Source of the DNA: Hetaerina americana
Taxonomy: Eukaryota; Arthropoda; Insecta; Odonata; Calopterygidae
DNA length: 64,000 nt
Direction of reading: 5' to 3'
NCBI GenBank assembly: GCA_022747635.1
Contig: JAKTNV010000160.1
Span: 496,001-560,000, forward strand
This document shows, in pieces, positions 24,537 to 38,350 of the stretch. The notes beneath the pieces were generated by a model. The model worked only from the letters and a program-made list of their open reading frames with translations, did no database searches and was not told where the DNA came from. The position numbers were made by a program, and so were the translations under genes. The stretch's first letter is position 1. The number at the start of each line of letters is the position of its first letter.

Positions 24537-25841
24537 TAATTTATTTTTAGAAATTTTAATTTTTCACATTTTTCCATGAAAAGTGCCAATACCCCCCCTT
24601 TGGGTTCTAGGTGAAAATCTCACTCGACACGAATCAAACAAAAATGTTTCCATGGTGTGTATTGTTGTTCATTTTCATCAAATAAACAAAATAAAACCCA
24701 GAATAAATCATTAAAGACAAGAAATGAGCATAAAAGATGCCTCAGCGCAAGTGTTAATGTTAGTAAAAGAGCTAAAATTTCCAAAAATATTGCGAAAAAC
24801 AACAATCTTCCATTATAGAGTGAATGTTTGAGGTGTATAGAAGGCATTTATTTCATTTTTAGAAAATTTAATTTTTCACATTTTTCCATGAAAAGTGCCA
24901 ATACCCCCCCTTTGGGTTCTAGGTGAAAATCTCACTCGACACGAATCAAACGAAAATGTTTCCCTGGTGTGTATTGTTGTTCATTTTCATCAAATAAACA
25001 AAATAAAACCCAGAATAAATCATTTAAGACAAGAAATGAGCACTAAAGATGCCTCAGCGCAAGTGTTAATGTTAGTAAAAGAGCCCAAATTTCCAAAAAT
25101 ATTACGAAAAACAACAATCTTCCATTATAGAGTGAATGTTTGAGGTGTATAGATTGCATTTAATTCATTTTTAGAAATTTTAATTTTTCACATTTTTCCA
25201 TGAAAAGTGCCAATACCCCCCCTTTTGGTTCTAGGTGAAAATCTCACTCGACACGAATCAAACAAAAATGTTTCCATGGTGTGTATTGTTGTTCATTTTC
25301 ATCAAATAAACAAAATAAAACCCAGAATAAATCATTAAAGACAAGAAATGAGCATAAAAGATGCCTCAGCGCAAGTGTTAATGTTAGTAAAAGAGCTAAA
25401 ATTTCCAAAAATATTGCGAAAAACAACAATCTTCCATTATAGAGTGAATGTTTGAGGTGTATAGAAGGCATTTATTTCATTTTTAGAAATTTTAATTTTT
25501 CACATTTTTCCATGAAAAGTGCCAATACCCCCCCCTCTTTGGGTTCTAGGTGAAAATTTCACTTGACACGAATCAAACAAAAATGTTTCCATGGTGTGTA
25601 TTGTTGTCATTTTCATCAAATAAACAAAATAAAACCCAGAATAAATCATTAAAGACAAGAAATGAGCATAAAAGATGCCTCAGCGCAAGTGTTAATGTTA
25701 GTAAAAGAGCCCAAATTTCCAAAAATATTGCGAAAAACAACAATCTTCCATTATAGAGTGAATGTTTGAGGTGGATAGAAGGCATTTATTTCATTTTTAG
25801 AAATTTTAATTTTTCACATTTTTCCATGAAAAGTGCCAATA
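24537..25841 (+). repeat. Nested duplication, copy 2 (offset 1,876)
   Basis: Partner of 22,661-23,965. It begins inside the monomer at 24,309, whose first part is type h and whose tail (taatttattttt) belongs to another monomer. It ends where the following spacer drops to 4 C and the order switches to the type c monomer at 25,867, matching 20,248 instead. Confidence 0.82.
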
Positions 25842-28800
25842 CCCCTTTGGGTTCTAGGTGAAAATCTCACTCGTTACGAATCAAACAAAAATGTTTCCCT
25901 GGTGTGTATTGTTGTTCATTTTCATCAAATAAACAAAATAAAACCCAGAATAAATCATTAAAGACAAGAAATGAGCATAAAAGATACCTCAGCGAAAGTG
26001 TTAATGTTAGTAAAAGAGCCCAAATTTCCAAAAATATTGCGAAAAACAACAATCTTCCATTATAGAGTGAATGTTTGAGGTGTATAGAAGGCATTTATTT
26101 CATTTTTAGAAATTTTAATTTTTCACATTTTTCCATGAAAAGTGCCAATACCCCCCCTTTGGGTTCTAGGTGAAAATCTCACTCGACACGAATCAAACAA
26201 AAATGTTTCCATGGTGTGTATTGTAGTTCATTTTCATCAAATAAACAAAATAAAACCCAGAATAAATCATTAAAGACAAGAAATGAGCATAAAAGATGCC
26301 TCAGCGCGAGTGTGAATGTTAGTAAAAGAGCCCAAATTTCCAAAAATATTGCGAAAAACAACAGTCTTCCATTATAGAGTGAATGTTTGAGGTGTATAGA
26401 AGGCATTTATTTCATTTTTAGAAATTTTATTTTTCACATTTTTCCATGAAAAGTGCCAATACCCCCCCCCTTTGGGTTCTAGGTGAAAATCTCACTCGTA
26501 CGAATCAAACAAAAATGTTTCCCTGGTGTGTATTGTTGTTCATTTTCATCAAATAAACAAAATAAAACCCAGAATAAATCATTAAAGACAAGAAATGAGC
26601 ATAAAAGATGCCTCAGCGCAAGTGTTTATGTTAGTAAAAGAGCCCAAATTTCCAAACATATTGCGAAAAACAACAATCTTCCATTATAGAGTGAATGTTT
26701 GAGGTGTATAGAAGGCATTTATTTCATTATTAGAAATTTTAATTTTTCACATTTTTCCATGAAAAGTGCCAATACCCCCCCCTTTGGGTTCTAGGTGAAA
26801 ATCTCGCTCGACCCGAATCAAACAAAATGTTTCCATGGTGTGTATTGTTGTTTATTTTCATCAAATAAACAAAATAAAACCCAGAATAAATCATTAAAGA
26901 CAAGAAATAAGCATAAAAGATGCCTTAGCGCAAGTGTTAATGTTAGTAAAAGAGCCCAAATTTCCAAAAATATTGCGAAAAAACAACAATCTTCCATTTT
27001 AGAGGGAATGTTTGAGGTGTATGGAAGACATTTATTTCATTTTAAAAATTTTAATTTTTCACATTTTTCCATGAAAAGTGCCAATACCCCCCCTTTAGGT
27101 TCTAGGTGAAAATCTCACTCGACACGAATCAAACAAAAATGTTTCCCTGGTGTGTATTGTTGTTCATTTTCATCAAATAAACAAAATAAAACCCAGAATA
27201 AATCATTAAAGACAAGAAATGAGCAGAAAAGATGCCTCAGCGCAAGTGTTAATGTTAGTAAAAGAGCCAAAATTTCCAAAAATATTGCGAAAAACAACAA
27301 TCTTCCATTATAGAGTGAATGTTTGAGGTGTATAGAAGGCATTTAATTCATTTTTAGAAATTTTAATTTTTCACATTTTTCCATGAAAAGTGCCAATACC
27401 CCCCCTTTGGGTTCTAGGTGAAAATCTGACTCGACACGAATCAAACAAAAATGTTTCCATGGTGTGTATTGTTGTTCATTTTCATCAAATAAACAAAATA
27501 AAACCCAGAATAAATCATTAAAGACAAGAAATGAGCATAAAAGATGCCTCAGCGCAAGTGTTAATGTTAGTAAAAGAGCTAAAATTTCCAAAAATATTGC
27601 GAAAAACAACAATCTTCCATTAAAGAGTGAATGTTTGAGGTGTATAGAAGGCATTTATTTCATTTTTAGAAATTTTAATTTTTCACATTTTTCCATGAAA
27701 AGTGCCAATACCCCCCCCTTTGGGTTCTAGGTGAAAATCTCACTCGACACGATTCAAACAAAAGTGTTTCCATGGTGTGTATTGTTGTTCATTTTCATCA
27801 AATAAACAAAATAAAACCCAGAATAAATCATTTAAGACAAGAAATGAGCATAAAAGATGCCTCAGCGCAAGTGTTAATGTTAGTAAAAGAGCCCAAATTT
27901 CCAAACATATTGCGAAAAACAACAATCTTCCATTATAGAGTGAATGTTTGAGGTGTATAGAAGGCATTTATTTCATTATTAGAAATTTTAATTTTTCACA
28001 TTTTTCCATGAAAAGTGCCAATACCCCCCCCTTTGGCTTCTAGGTGAAAATCTCGCTCGACCCGAATCAAACAAAATGTTTCCATGGTGTGTATTGTTGT
28101 TCATTTTCATCAAATAAACAAAATAAAACCCAGAATAAATCATTAAAGACAAGAAATGAGCATAAAAGATGCCTCAGCGCAAGTGTTAATGTTAGTAAAA
28201 GAGCCAAAATTTCCAAAAATATTGCGAAAAACAACAATCTTCCATTATAGAGTGAATGTTTGAGGTGTATAGAAGGCATTTAATTTATTTTTAGAAATTT
28301 TAATTTTTCACATTTTTCCATGAAAAGTGCCAATACCCCCCCTTTGGGTTCTAGGTGAAAATCTCACTCGACACGAATCAAACAAAAATGTTTCCATGGT
28401 GTGTATTGTTGTTCATTTTCATCAAATAAACAAAATAAAACCCAGAATAAATCATTAAAGACAAGAAATGAGCATAAAAGATGCCTCAGCGCAAGTGTTA
28501 ATGTTAGTAAAAGAGCTAAAATTTCCAAAAATATTGCGAAAAACAACAATCTTCCATTATAGAGTGAATGTTTGAGGTGTATAGAAGGCATTTATTTCAT
28601 TTTTAGAAAATTTAATTTTTCACATTTTTCCATGAAAAGTGCCAATACCCCCCCTTTGGGTTCTAGGTGAAAATCTCACTCGACACGAATCAAACGAAAA
28701 TGTTTCCCTGGTGTGTATTGTTGTTCATTTTCATCAAATAAACAAAATAAAACCCAGAATAAATCATTTAAGACAAGAAATGAGCACTAAAGATGCCTCA

Positions 28801-30150
28801 GCGCAAGTGTTAATGTTAGTAAAAGAGCCCAAATTTCCAAAAATATTACGAAAAACAACAATCTTCCATTATAGAGTGAATGTTTGAGGTGTATAGATTG
28901 CATTTAATTCATTTTTAGAAATTTTAATTTTTCACATTTTTCCATGAAAAGTGCCAATACCCCCCCTTTTGGTTCTAGGTGAAAATCTCACTCGACACGA
29001 ATCAAACAAAAATGTTTCCATGGTGTGTATTGTTGTTCATTTTCATCAAATAAACAAAATAAAACCCAGAATAAATCATTAAAGACAAGAAATGAGCATA
29101 AAAGATGCCTCAGCGCAAGTGTTAATGTTAGTAAAAGAGCTAAAATTTCCAAAAATATTGCGAAAAACAACAATCTTCCATTATAGAGTGAATGTTTGAG
29201 GTGTATAGAAGGCATTTATTTCATTTTTAGAAATTTTAATTTTTCACATTTTTCCATGAAAAGTGCCAATACCCCCCCCTCTTTGGGTTCTAGGTGAAAA
29301 TTTCACTTGACACGAATCAAACAAAAATGTTTCCATGGTGTGTATTGTTGTCATTTTCATCAAATAAACAAAATAAAACCCAGAATAAATCATTAAAGAC
29401 AAGAAATGAGCATAAAAGATGCCTCAGCGCAAGTGTTAATGTTAGTAAAAGAGCCCAAATTTCCAAAAATATTGCGAAAAACAACAATCTTCCATTATAG
29501 AGTGAATGTTTGAGGTGGATAGAAGGCATTTATTTCATTTTTAGAAATTTTAATTTTTCACATTTTTCCATGAAAAGTGCCAATACCCCCCCCTTTGGGT
29601 TCTAGGTGAAAATCTAACTCGACACGAATCAAACAAAAATGTTTCCATGGTGTGTATTGTTGTTCATTTTCTTCAAATAAACAAAATAAAACCCAGAATA
29701 AATCATTAAAGACAAGAAATGAGCATAAAAGATGCCTCAGCGAAAGTGTTAATGTTAGTAAAAGAGCCCAAATTTCCAAAAATATTGCGAAAAACAACAA
29801 TCTTCCATTATAGAGTGAATGTTTGAGGTGGATAGAAGGCATTTATTTCATTTTTAGAAATTTTAATTTTTCACATTTTTCCATGAAAAGTGCCAATACC
29901 CCCCCCTTTGGGTTCTAGGTGAAAATCTAACTCGACACGAATCAAACAAAAATGTTTCCATGGTGTGTATTGTTGTTCATTTTCTTCAAATAAACAAAAA
30001 AAAACCCAGAATAAACCATTAACGACAAGAAATGAGCATAAAAGATGCCTCAGCGCAAGTGTTAATGTTAGTAAAAGAGCCCAAATCTCCAAAAATATTG
30101 CGAAAAACAACAATCTTCCATTATAGAGTGAATGTTTGAGGTGTATAGAA
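25270..30150 (+). repeat. 18-monomer unit, copy 2
   Basis: Partner of 19,650-24,530. A one-base shift in offset (5,619 to 5,620) comes from an extra A in gcgaaaaaaca near 26,980. Small private changes include gagcagaaaag near 27,222 and ccattaaagag near 27,620. The copies diverge again near 30,150, where this copy has the common ggcatttatttc and copy 1 has ggcatataattt. Confidence 0.85.
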
Positions 30151-30550
30151 GGCATTTATTTCATTTTTAGAAATTTTAATTTTTCACATTTTTCCATGAA
30201 AAGTGCCAATACCCCCGTTTGGGTTCTAGGTGAAAATCTCGCTCGACACGAATCAAACAAAAATGTTTCCATGGTGTGTATATTTGTTCATTTTCATCAA
30301 ATAAACAAAATAAAACCCAGAATAAATCATTAAAGACAAGAAATGAGCATAAAAGATGCCTAAGCGCAAGTGTTAATGTTAGTAAAAGAGCCCAAATTTC
30401 CAAAAATATTGCGAAAAACAACAATCTTCCATTTTAGAGTGAATGTTTTAGGTGCATAAAAGGCATTTATTTCATTATTAGAAATTTTAATTTTTCACAT
30501 TTTTCCATGAAAAGTGCCAATACCCCCCCTTTGGGTTCTAGGTGAAAATC

Positions 30551-31793
30551 TCACTCGACACGAATCAAACAAAAGTGTTTCCATGGTGTGTATTGTTGTT
30601 CATTTTCATCAAATAAACAAAATAAAACCCAGAATAAACCATTTAAGACAAGAAATGAGCATAAAAGATGCCTCAGCGCAAGTGTTAATGTTAGTAAAAG
30701 AGCCCAAATTTCCAAAAATATTGCGAAAAACAACAGTCTTCCATTATAGAGTGAATGTTTGAGGTGTATAGAAGGCATTTATTTCATTTTTAGAAATTTT
30801 AATTTTTCACATTTTTCCATGAAAAGTGCCAATACCCCCCCCTTTGGGTTCTAGGTGAAAATCTCACTCGACACGATTCAAACAAAAGTGTTTCCATGGT
30901 GTGTATTGTTGTTCATTTTCATCAAATAAACAAAATAAAACCCAGAATAAATCATTAAAGACAAGAAATGAGCATAAAAGATGCCTCAGCGCAAGTGTTA
31001 ATATTAGTAAAAGAGCCAAAATTTCCAAAAATATTGCGAAAAACAACAATCTTCCATTTTAGAGTGAATGTTTGAGGTGTATGGAAGACATTTATTTCAT
31101 TTTTAGAAATTTTAATTTTTCACATTTTTCCATGAAAAGTGCCAATACCCCTTTGGGTTCTAGGTGAAAATCTCACTCGACACGATTCAAACAAAAGTGT
31201 TTCCATGGTGTGTATTGTTGTTCATTTTCATCAAATAAACAAAATAAAACCCAGAATAAATCATTAAAGACAAGAAATGAGCATAAAAGATACCTCAGCG
31301 CAAGTGTTAATGTTAGTAAAAGAGCCAAAATTTCCAAAAATATTGCGAAAAACAACAATCTTCCATTATAGAGTGAATGTTTGAGGTGTATAGAAGGCAT
31401 TTATTTCATTTTTAGAAATTTTAATTTTTCACATTTTTCCATGAAAAGTGCCAATACCCCTTTGGGTTCTAGGTGAAAATCTCACTCGTTACGAATCAAA
31501 CAAAAATGTTTCCCTGGTGTGTATTGTTGTTCATTTTCATCAAATAAACAAAATAAAACCCAGAATAAATCATTAAAGACAAGAAATGAGCATAAAAGAT
31601 GCCTCAGCGCAAGTGTTAATGTTAGTAAAAGAGCCCAAATTTCCAAAAATATTGCGAAAAACAACAATCTTCCATTATAGAGTGAATGTTTGAGGTGTAT
31701 AGAAGGCATTTATTTCATTATTAGAAATTTTAATTTTTCACATTTTTCCATGAAAAGTGCCAATACCCCCCCCTTTGGGTTCTAGGTGAAAAT
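30551..31793 (+). repeat. Four-monomer mosaic linker
   Basis: These four monomers do not continue either neighbouring HOR. The first (30,551) starts as an ordinary anchor but changes to the aaaagtgtttcc form after about 10 bp. It then follows the aaccatttaagac and acaacagtc monomer known from 12,754, 17,122 and 19,312. The second (30,864) matches 13,067. The third and fourth are a type b monomer with a 4-C spacer (31,173) and a c-like monomer (31,482) that ends with the cattattag variant. Confidence 0.7.
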
Positions 31794-34700
31794 CTCGCTC
31801 GACCCGAATCAAACAAAATGTTTCCATGGTGTGTATTGTTGTTTATTTTCATCAAATAAACAAAATAAAACCCAGAATAAATCATTAAAGACAAGAAATA
31901 AGCATAAAAGATGCCTTAGCGCAAGTGTTAATGTTAGTAAAAGAGCCCAAATTTCCAAAAATATTGCGAAAAACAACAATCTTCCATTTTAGAGGGAATG
32001 TTTGAGGTGTATGGAAGACATTTATTTCATTTTAAAAATTTTAATTTTTCACATTTTTCCATGAAAAGTGCCAATACCCCCCCTTTAGGTTCTAGGTGAA
32101 AATCTCACTCGACACGAATCAAACAAAAATGTTTCCCTGGTGTGTATTGTACTTCATTTTCATCAAATAAACAAAATAAAACCCAGAATAAATCATTAAA
32201 GACAAGAAATGAGCAGAAAAGATGCCTCAGCGCAAGTGTTAATGTTAGTAAAAGAGCCAAAATTTCCAAAAATATTGCGAAAAACAAAAATCTTCCATTA
32301 TAGAGTGAATGTTTGAGGTGTATAGAAGGCATTTAATTCATTTTTAGAAATTTTAATTTTTCACATTTTTCCATGAAAAGTGCCAATACCCCCCCTTTGG
32401 GTTCTAGGTGAAAATCTCACTCGACACGAATCAAACAAAAATGTTTCCATGGTGTGTATTGTTGTTCATTTTCATCAAATAAACAAAATAAAACCCAGAA
32501 TAAATCATTAAAGACAAGAAATGAGCATAAAAGATGCCTCAGCGCAAGTGTTAATGTTAGTAAAAGAGCTAAAATTTCCAAAAATATTGCGAAAAACAAC
32601 AATCTTCCATTATAGAGTGAATGTTTGAGGTGTATAGAAGGCATTTATTTCATTTTTAGAAATTTTAATTTTTCACATTTTTCCATGAAAAGTGCCAATA
32701 CCCCCCCCTTTGGGTTCTAGGTGAAAATCTCACTCGACACGATTCAAACAAAAGTGTTTCCATGGTGTGTATTGTTGTTCATTTTCATCAAATAAACAAA
32801 ATAAAACCCAGAATAAATCATTTAAGACAAGAAATGAGCATAAAAGATGCCTCAGCGCAAGTGTTAATGTTAGTAAAAGAGCCCAAATTTCCAAACATAT
32901 TGCGAAAAACAACAATCTTCCATTATAGAGTGAATGTTTGAGGTGTATAGAAGGCATTTATTTCATTATTAGAAATTTTAATTTTTCACATTTTTCCATG
33001 AAAAGTGCCAATACCCCCCCCTTTGGGTTCTAGGTGAAAATCTCGCTCGACCCGAATCAAACAAAATGTTTCCATGGTGTGTATTGTTGTTCATTTTCAT
33101 CAAATAAACAAAATAAAACCCAGAATAAATCATTAAAGACAAGAAATGAGCATAAAAGATGCCTCAGCGCAAGTGTTAATGTTAGTAAAAGAGCCCAAAT
33201 TTCCAAAAATATTACGAAAAACAACAATCTTCCATTATAGAGTGAATGTTTGAGGTGTATAGAAGGCATTTAATTTATTTTTAGAAATTTTAATTTTTCA
33301 CATTTTTCCATGAAAAGTGCCAATACCCCCCCTTTGGGTTCTAGGTGAAAATCTCACTCGACACGAATCAAACAAAAATGTTTCCATGGTGTGTATTGTT
33401 GTTCATTTTCATCAAATAAACAAAATAAAACCCAGAATAAATCATTAAAGACAAGAAATGAGCATAAAAGATGCCTCAGCGCAAGTGTTAATGTTAGTAA
33501 AAGAGCTAAAATTTCCAAAAATATTGCGAAAAACAACAATCTTCCATTATAGAGTGAATGTTTGAGGTGTATAGAAGGCATTTATTTCATTTTTAGAAAA
33601 TTTAATTTTTCACATTTTTCCATGAAAAGTGCCAATACCCCCCCTTTGGGTTCTAGGTGAAAATCTCACTCGACACGAATCAAACGAAAATGTTTCCCTG
33701 GTGTGTATTGTTGTTCATTTTCATCAAATAAACAAAATAAAACCCAGAATAAATCATTTAAGACAAGAAATGAGCACTAAAGATGCCTCAGCGCAAGTGT
33801 TAATGTTAGTAAAAGAGCCCAAATTTCCAAAAATATTACGAAAAACAACAATCTTCCATTATAGAGTGAATGTTTGAGGTGTATAGATTGCATTTAATTC
33901 ATTTTTAGAAATTTTAATTTTTCACATTTTTCCATGAAAAGTGCCCATACCCCCCCTTTTGGTTCTAGGTGAAAATCTCACTCGACACGAATCAAACAAA
34001 AATGTTTCCATGGTGTGTATTGTTGTTCATTTTCATCAAATAAACAAAATAAAACCCAGAATAAATCATTAAAGACAAGAAATGAGCATAAAAGATGCCT
34101 CAGCGCAAGTGTTAATGTTAGTAAAAGAGCTAAAATTTCCAAAAATATTGCGAAAAACAACAATCTTCCATTATAGAGTGAATGTTTGAGGTGTATAGAA
34201 GGCATTTATTTCATTTTTAGAAATTTTAATTTTTCACATTTTTCCATGAAAAGTGCCAATACCCCCCCCTCTTTGGGTTCTAGGTGAAAATTTCACTTGA
34301 CACGAATCAAACAAAAATGTTTCCATGGTGTGTATTGTTGTCATTTTCATCAAATAAACAAAATAAAACCCAGAATAAATCATTAAAGACAAGAAATGAG
34401 CATAAAAGATGCCTCAGCGCAAGTGTTAATGTTAGTAAAAGAGCCCAAATTTCCAAAAATATTGCGAAAAACAACAATCTTCCATTATAGAGTGAATGTT
34501 TGAGGTGGATAGAAGGCATTTATTTCATTTTTAGAAATTTTAATTTTTCACATTTTTCCATGAAAAGTGCCAATACCCCCCCCTTTGGGTTCTAGGTGAA
34601 AATCTAACTCGACACGAATCAAACAAAAATGTTTCCATGGTGTGTATTGTTGTTCATTTTCTTCAAATAAACAAAATAAAACCCAGAATAAATCATTAAA

Positions 34701-35550
34701 GACAAGAAATGAGCATAAAAGATGCCTCAGCGAAAGTGTTAATGTTAGTAAAAGAGCCCAAATTTCCAAAAATATTGCGAAAAACAACAATCTTCCATTA
34801 TAGAGTGAATGTTTGAGGTGGATAGAAGGCATTTATTTCATTTTTAGAAATTTTAATTTTTCACATTTTTCCATGAAAAGTGCCAATACCCCCCCCTTTG
34901 GGTTCTAGGTGAAAATCTAACTCGACACGAATCAAACAAAAATGTTTCCATGGTGTGTATTGTTGTTCATTTTCTTCAAATAAACAAAAAAAACCCAGAA
35001 TAAACCATTAACGACAAGAAATGAGCATAAAAGATGCCTCAGCGCAAGTGTTAATGTTAGTAAAAGAGCCCAAATCTCCAAAAATATTGCGAAAAACAAC
35101 AATCTTCCATTATAGAGTGAATGTTTGAGGTGTATAGAAGGAATTTATTTCATTTTTAGAAATTTTAATTTTTCACATTTTTCCATGAAAAGTGCCAATA
35201 CCCCCGTTTGGGTTCTAGGTGAAAATCTCGCTCGACACGAATCCAACAAAAATGTTTCCATGGTGTGTATATTTGTTCATTTTCATCAAATAAACAAAAT
35301 AAAACCCAGAATAAATCATTAAAGACAAGAAATGAGCATAAAAGATGCCTTAGCGCAAGTGTTAATGTTAGTAAAAGAGCCCAAATTTCCAAAAATATTG
35401 CGAAAAACAACAATCTTCCATTTTAGAGTGAATGTTTTAGGTGCATAAAAGGCATTTATTTCATTATTAGAAATTTTAATTTTTCACATTTTTCCATGAA
35501 AAGTGCCAATACCCCCCCTTTGGGTTCTAGGTGAAAATCTCACTCGACAC
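31720..35550 (+). repeat. 12-monomer copy of part of the 18-mer (offset ~4,990)
   Basis: From the cattattag tail near 31,720 through the type i monomer ending near 35,550, the monomers match 26,730-30,560 at an offset of 4,989-4,991 bp (16 monomers). This includes type e, gagcagaaaag, the agaaaatttaattt / caaacgaaaatg pair, type f, type g, type h and type i. Private changes include gtacttcatttt near 32,150 and gtgcccatacc near 33,943. Confidence 0.85.
33354..34605 (+). repeat. Four-monomer block repeated within copy A (offset 2,811), copy 1
   Basis: The monomers at 33,354, 33,666, 33,978 and 34,292 match 36,165-37,416 at 9 monomers distance. The next monomer here (type g, 34,606) has no counterpart downstream. 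After it, matching resumes at 8 monomers distance (34,919 with 37,417; 35,228 with 37,726; 35,540 with 38,038; offset 2,498). One copy has therefore lost or gained exactly one monomer. Confidence 0.8.
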
Positions 35551-36164
35551 GAATCAAACAAAAATGTTTCCATGGTGTGTATTGTTGTTCATTTTCATCA
35601 AATAAACAAAAAAAAACCCAGAATAAACCATTTACGACAAGAAATGAGCATAAAAGATGCCTCAGCGCAAGTGTTAATGTTAGTAAAAGAGCCCAAATCT
35701 CCAAAAATATTGCGAAAAACAACAATCTTCCATTATAGAGTGAATGTTTGAGGTGTATAGAAGGCATTTATTTCATTTTTAGAAATTTTAATTTTTCACA
35801 TTTTTCCATGAAAAGTGCCAATACCCCCCCCTTTGGGTTCTAGGTGAAAATCTCACTCGACACGAATCAAACAAAAATGTTTCCATGGTGTGTATTGTTG
35901 TTCATTTTCATCAAATAAACAAAATAAAACCCAGAATAAATCATTAAAGACAAGAAATGAGCATAAAAGATGCCTCAGCGCAAGTGTTAATGTTAGTAAA
36001 AGAGCCAAATTTTCCAAAAATATTGCGAAAAACAACAATCTTCCATTATAGAGTGAATGTTTGAGGTGTATAGAAGGCATTTAATTCATTTTTAGAAATT
36101 TTAATTTTTCACATTTTTCCATGAAAAGTGCCAATACCCCCCCTTTGGGTTCTAGGTGAAAATC

Positions 36165-38350
36165 TCACTCGACACGAATCAAACAAAAATGTTTCCATGG
36201 TGTGTATTGTTGTTCATTTTCATCAAATAAACAAAATAAAACCCAGAATAAATCATTAAAGACAAGAAATGAGCATAAAAGATGCCTCAGCGCAAGTGTT
36301 AATGTTAGTAAAAGAGCTAAAATTTCCAAAAATATTGCGAAAAACAACAATCTTCCATTATAGAGTGAATGTTTGAGGTGTATAGAAGGCATTTATTTCA
36401 TTTTTAGAAAATTTAATTTTTCACATTTTTCCATGAAAAGTGCCAATACCCCCCCTTTGGGTTCTAGGTGAAAATCTCACTCGACACGAATCAAACAAAA
36501 ATGTTTCCCTGGTGTGTATTGTTGTTCATTTTCATCAAATAAACAAAATAAAACCCAGAATAAATCATTTAAGACAAGAAATGAGCACTAAAGATGCCTC
36601 AGCGCAAGTGTTAATGTTAGTAAAAGAGCCCAAATTTCCAAAAATATTACGAAAAACAACAATCTTCCATTATAGAGTGAATGTTTGAGGTGTATAGATT
36701 GCATTTAATTCATTTTTAGAAATTTTAATTTTTCACATTTTTCCATGAAAAGTGCCAATACCCCCCCTTTTGGTTCTAGGTGAAAATCTCACTCGACACG
36801 AATCAAACAAAAATGTTTCCATGGTGTGTATTGTTGTTCATTTTCATCAAATAAACAAAATAAAACCCCGAATAAATCATTAAAGACAAGAAATGAGCAT
36901 AAAAGATGCCTCAGCGCAAGTGTTAATGTTAGTAAAAGAGCTAAAATTTCCAAAAATATTGCGAAAAACAACAATCTTCCATTATAGAGTGAATGTTTGA
37001 GGTGTATAGAAGGCATTTATTTCATTTTTAGAAATTTTAATTTTTCACATTTTTCCATGAAAAGTGCCAATACCCCCCCCTCTTTGGGTTCTAGGTGAAA
37101 ATTTCACTTGACACGAATCAAACAAAAATGTTTCCATGGTGTGTATTGTTGTCATTTTCATCAAATAAACAAAATAAAACCCAGAATAAATCATTAAAGA
37201 CAAGAAATGAGCATAAAAGATGCCTCAGCGCAAGTGTTAATGTTAGTAAAAGAGCCCAAATTTCCAAAAATATTGCGAAAAACAACAATCTTCCATTATA
37301 GAGTGAATGTTTGAGCTGGATAGAAGGCATTTATTTCATTTTTAGAAATTTTAATTTTTCACATTTTTCCATGAAAAGTGCCAATACCCCCCCCTTTGGG
37401 TTCTAGGGGAAAATCTAACTCGACACGAATCAAACAAAAATGTTTCCATGGTGTGTATTGTTGTTCATTTTCTTCAAATAAACAAAAAAAACCCAGAATA
37501 AACCATTAACGACAAGAAATGAGCATAAAAGATGCCTCAGCGCAAGTGTTAATGTTAGTAAAAGAGCCCAAATCTCCAAAAATATTGCGAAAAACAACAA
37601 TCTTCCATTATAGAGTGAATGTTTGAGGTGTATAGAAGGCATTTATTTCATTTTTAGAAATTTTAATTTTTCACATTTTTCCATGAAAAGTGCCAATACC
37701 CCCGTTTGGGTTCTAGGTGAAAATCTCGCTCGACACGAATCAAACAAAAATGTTTCCATGGTGTGTATATTTGTTCATTTTCATCAAATAAACAAAATAA
37801 AACCCAGAATAAATCATTAAAGACAAGAAATGAGCATAAAAGATGCCTTAGCGCAAGTGTGAATGTTAGTAAAAGAGCCCAAATTTCCAAAAATATTGCG
37901 AAAAACAACAATCTTCCATTTTAGAGTGAATGTTTTAGGTGCATAGAAAGCATTTATTTCATTATTAGAAATTTTAATTTTTCACATTTTTCCATGAAAA
38001 GTGCCAATACCCCCCCTTTGGGTTCTAGGTGAAAATCTCACTCGACACGAATCAAACAAAAATGTTTCCATGGTGTGTATTGTTGTTCATTTTCATCAAA
38101 TAAACAAAAAAAAACCCAGAATAAACCATTTACGACAAGAAATGAGCATAAAAGATGCCTCAGCGCAAGTGTTAATGTTAGTAAAAGAGCCCAAATCTCC
38201 AAAAATATTGCGAAAAACAACAATCTTCCATTATAGAGTGAATGTTTGAGGTGTATAGAAGGCATTTATTTCATTTTTAGAAATTTTAATTTTTCACATT
38301 TTTCCATGAAAAGTGCCAATACCCCCCCCTTTGGGTTCTAGGTGAAAATC
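36165..38350 (+). repeat. Repeated block within copy A, copy 2, lacking one type g monomer
   Basis: Partner of 33,354-35,852, with the type g monomer missing between the type f (37,103) and type h (37,417) monomers. Private changes are aaccccgaat near 36,867, ttgagctgg near 37,314 and ctaggggaaa near 37,405. All three recur in copy B (50,569, 51,016, 51,107), so they predate the 13.7-kb duplication. Confidence 0.8.
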
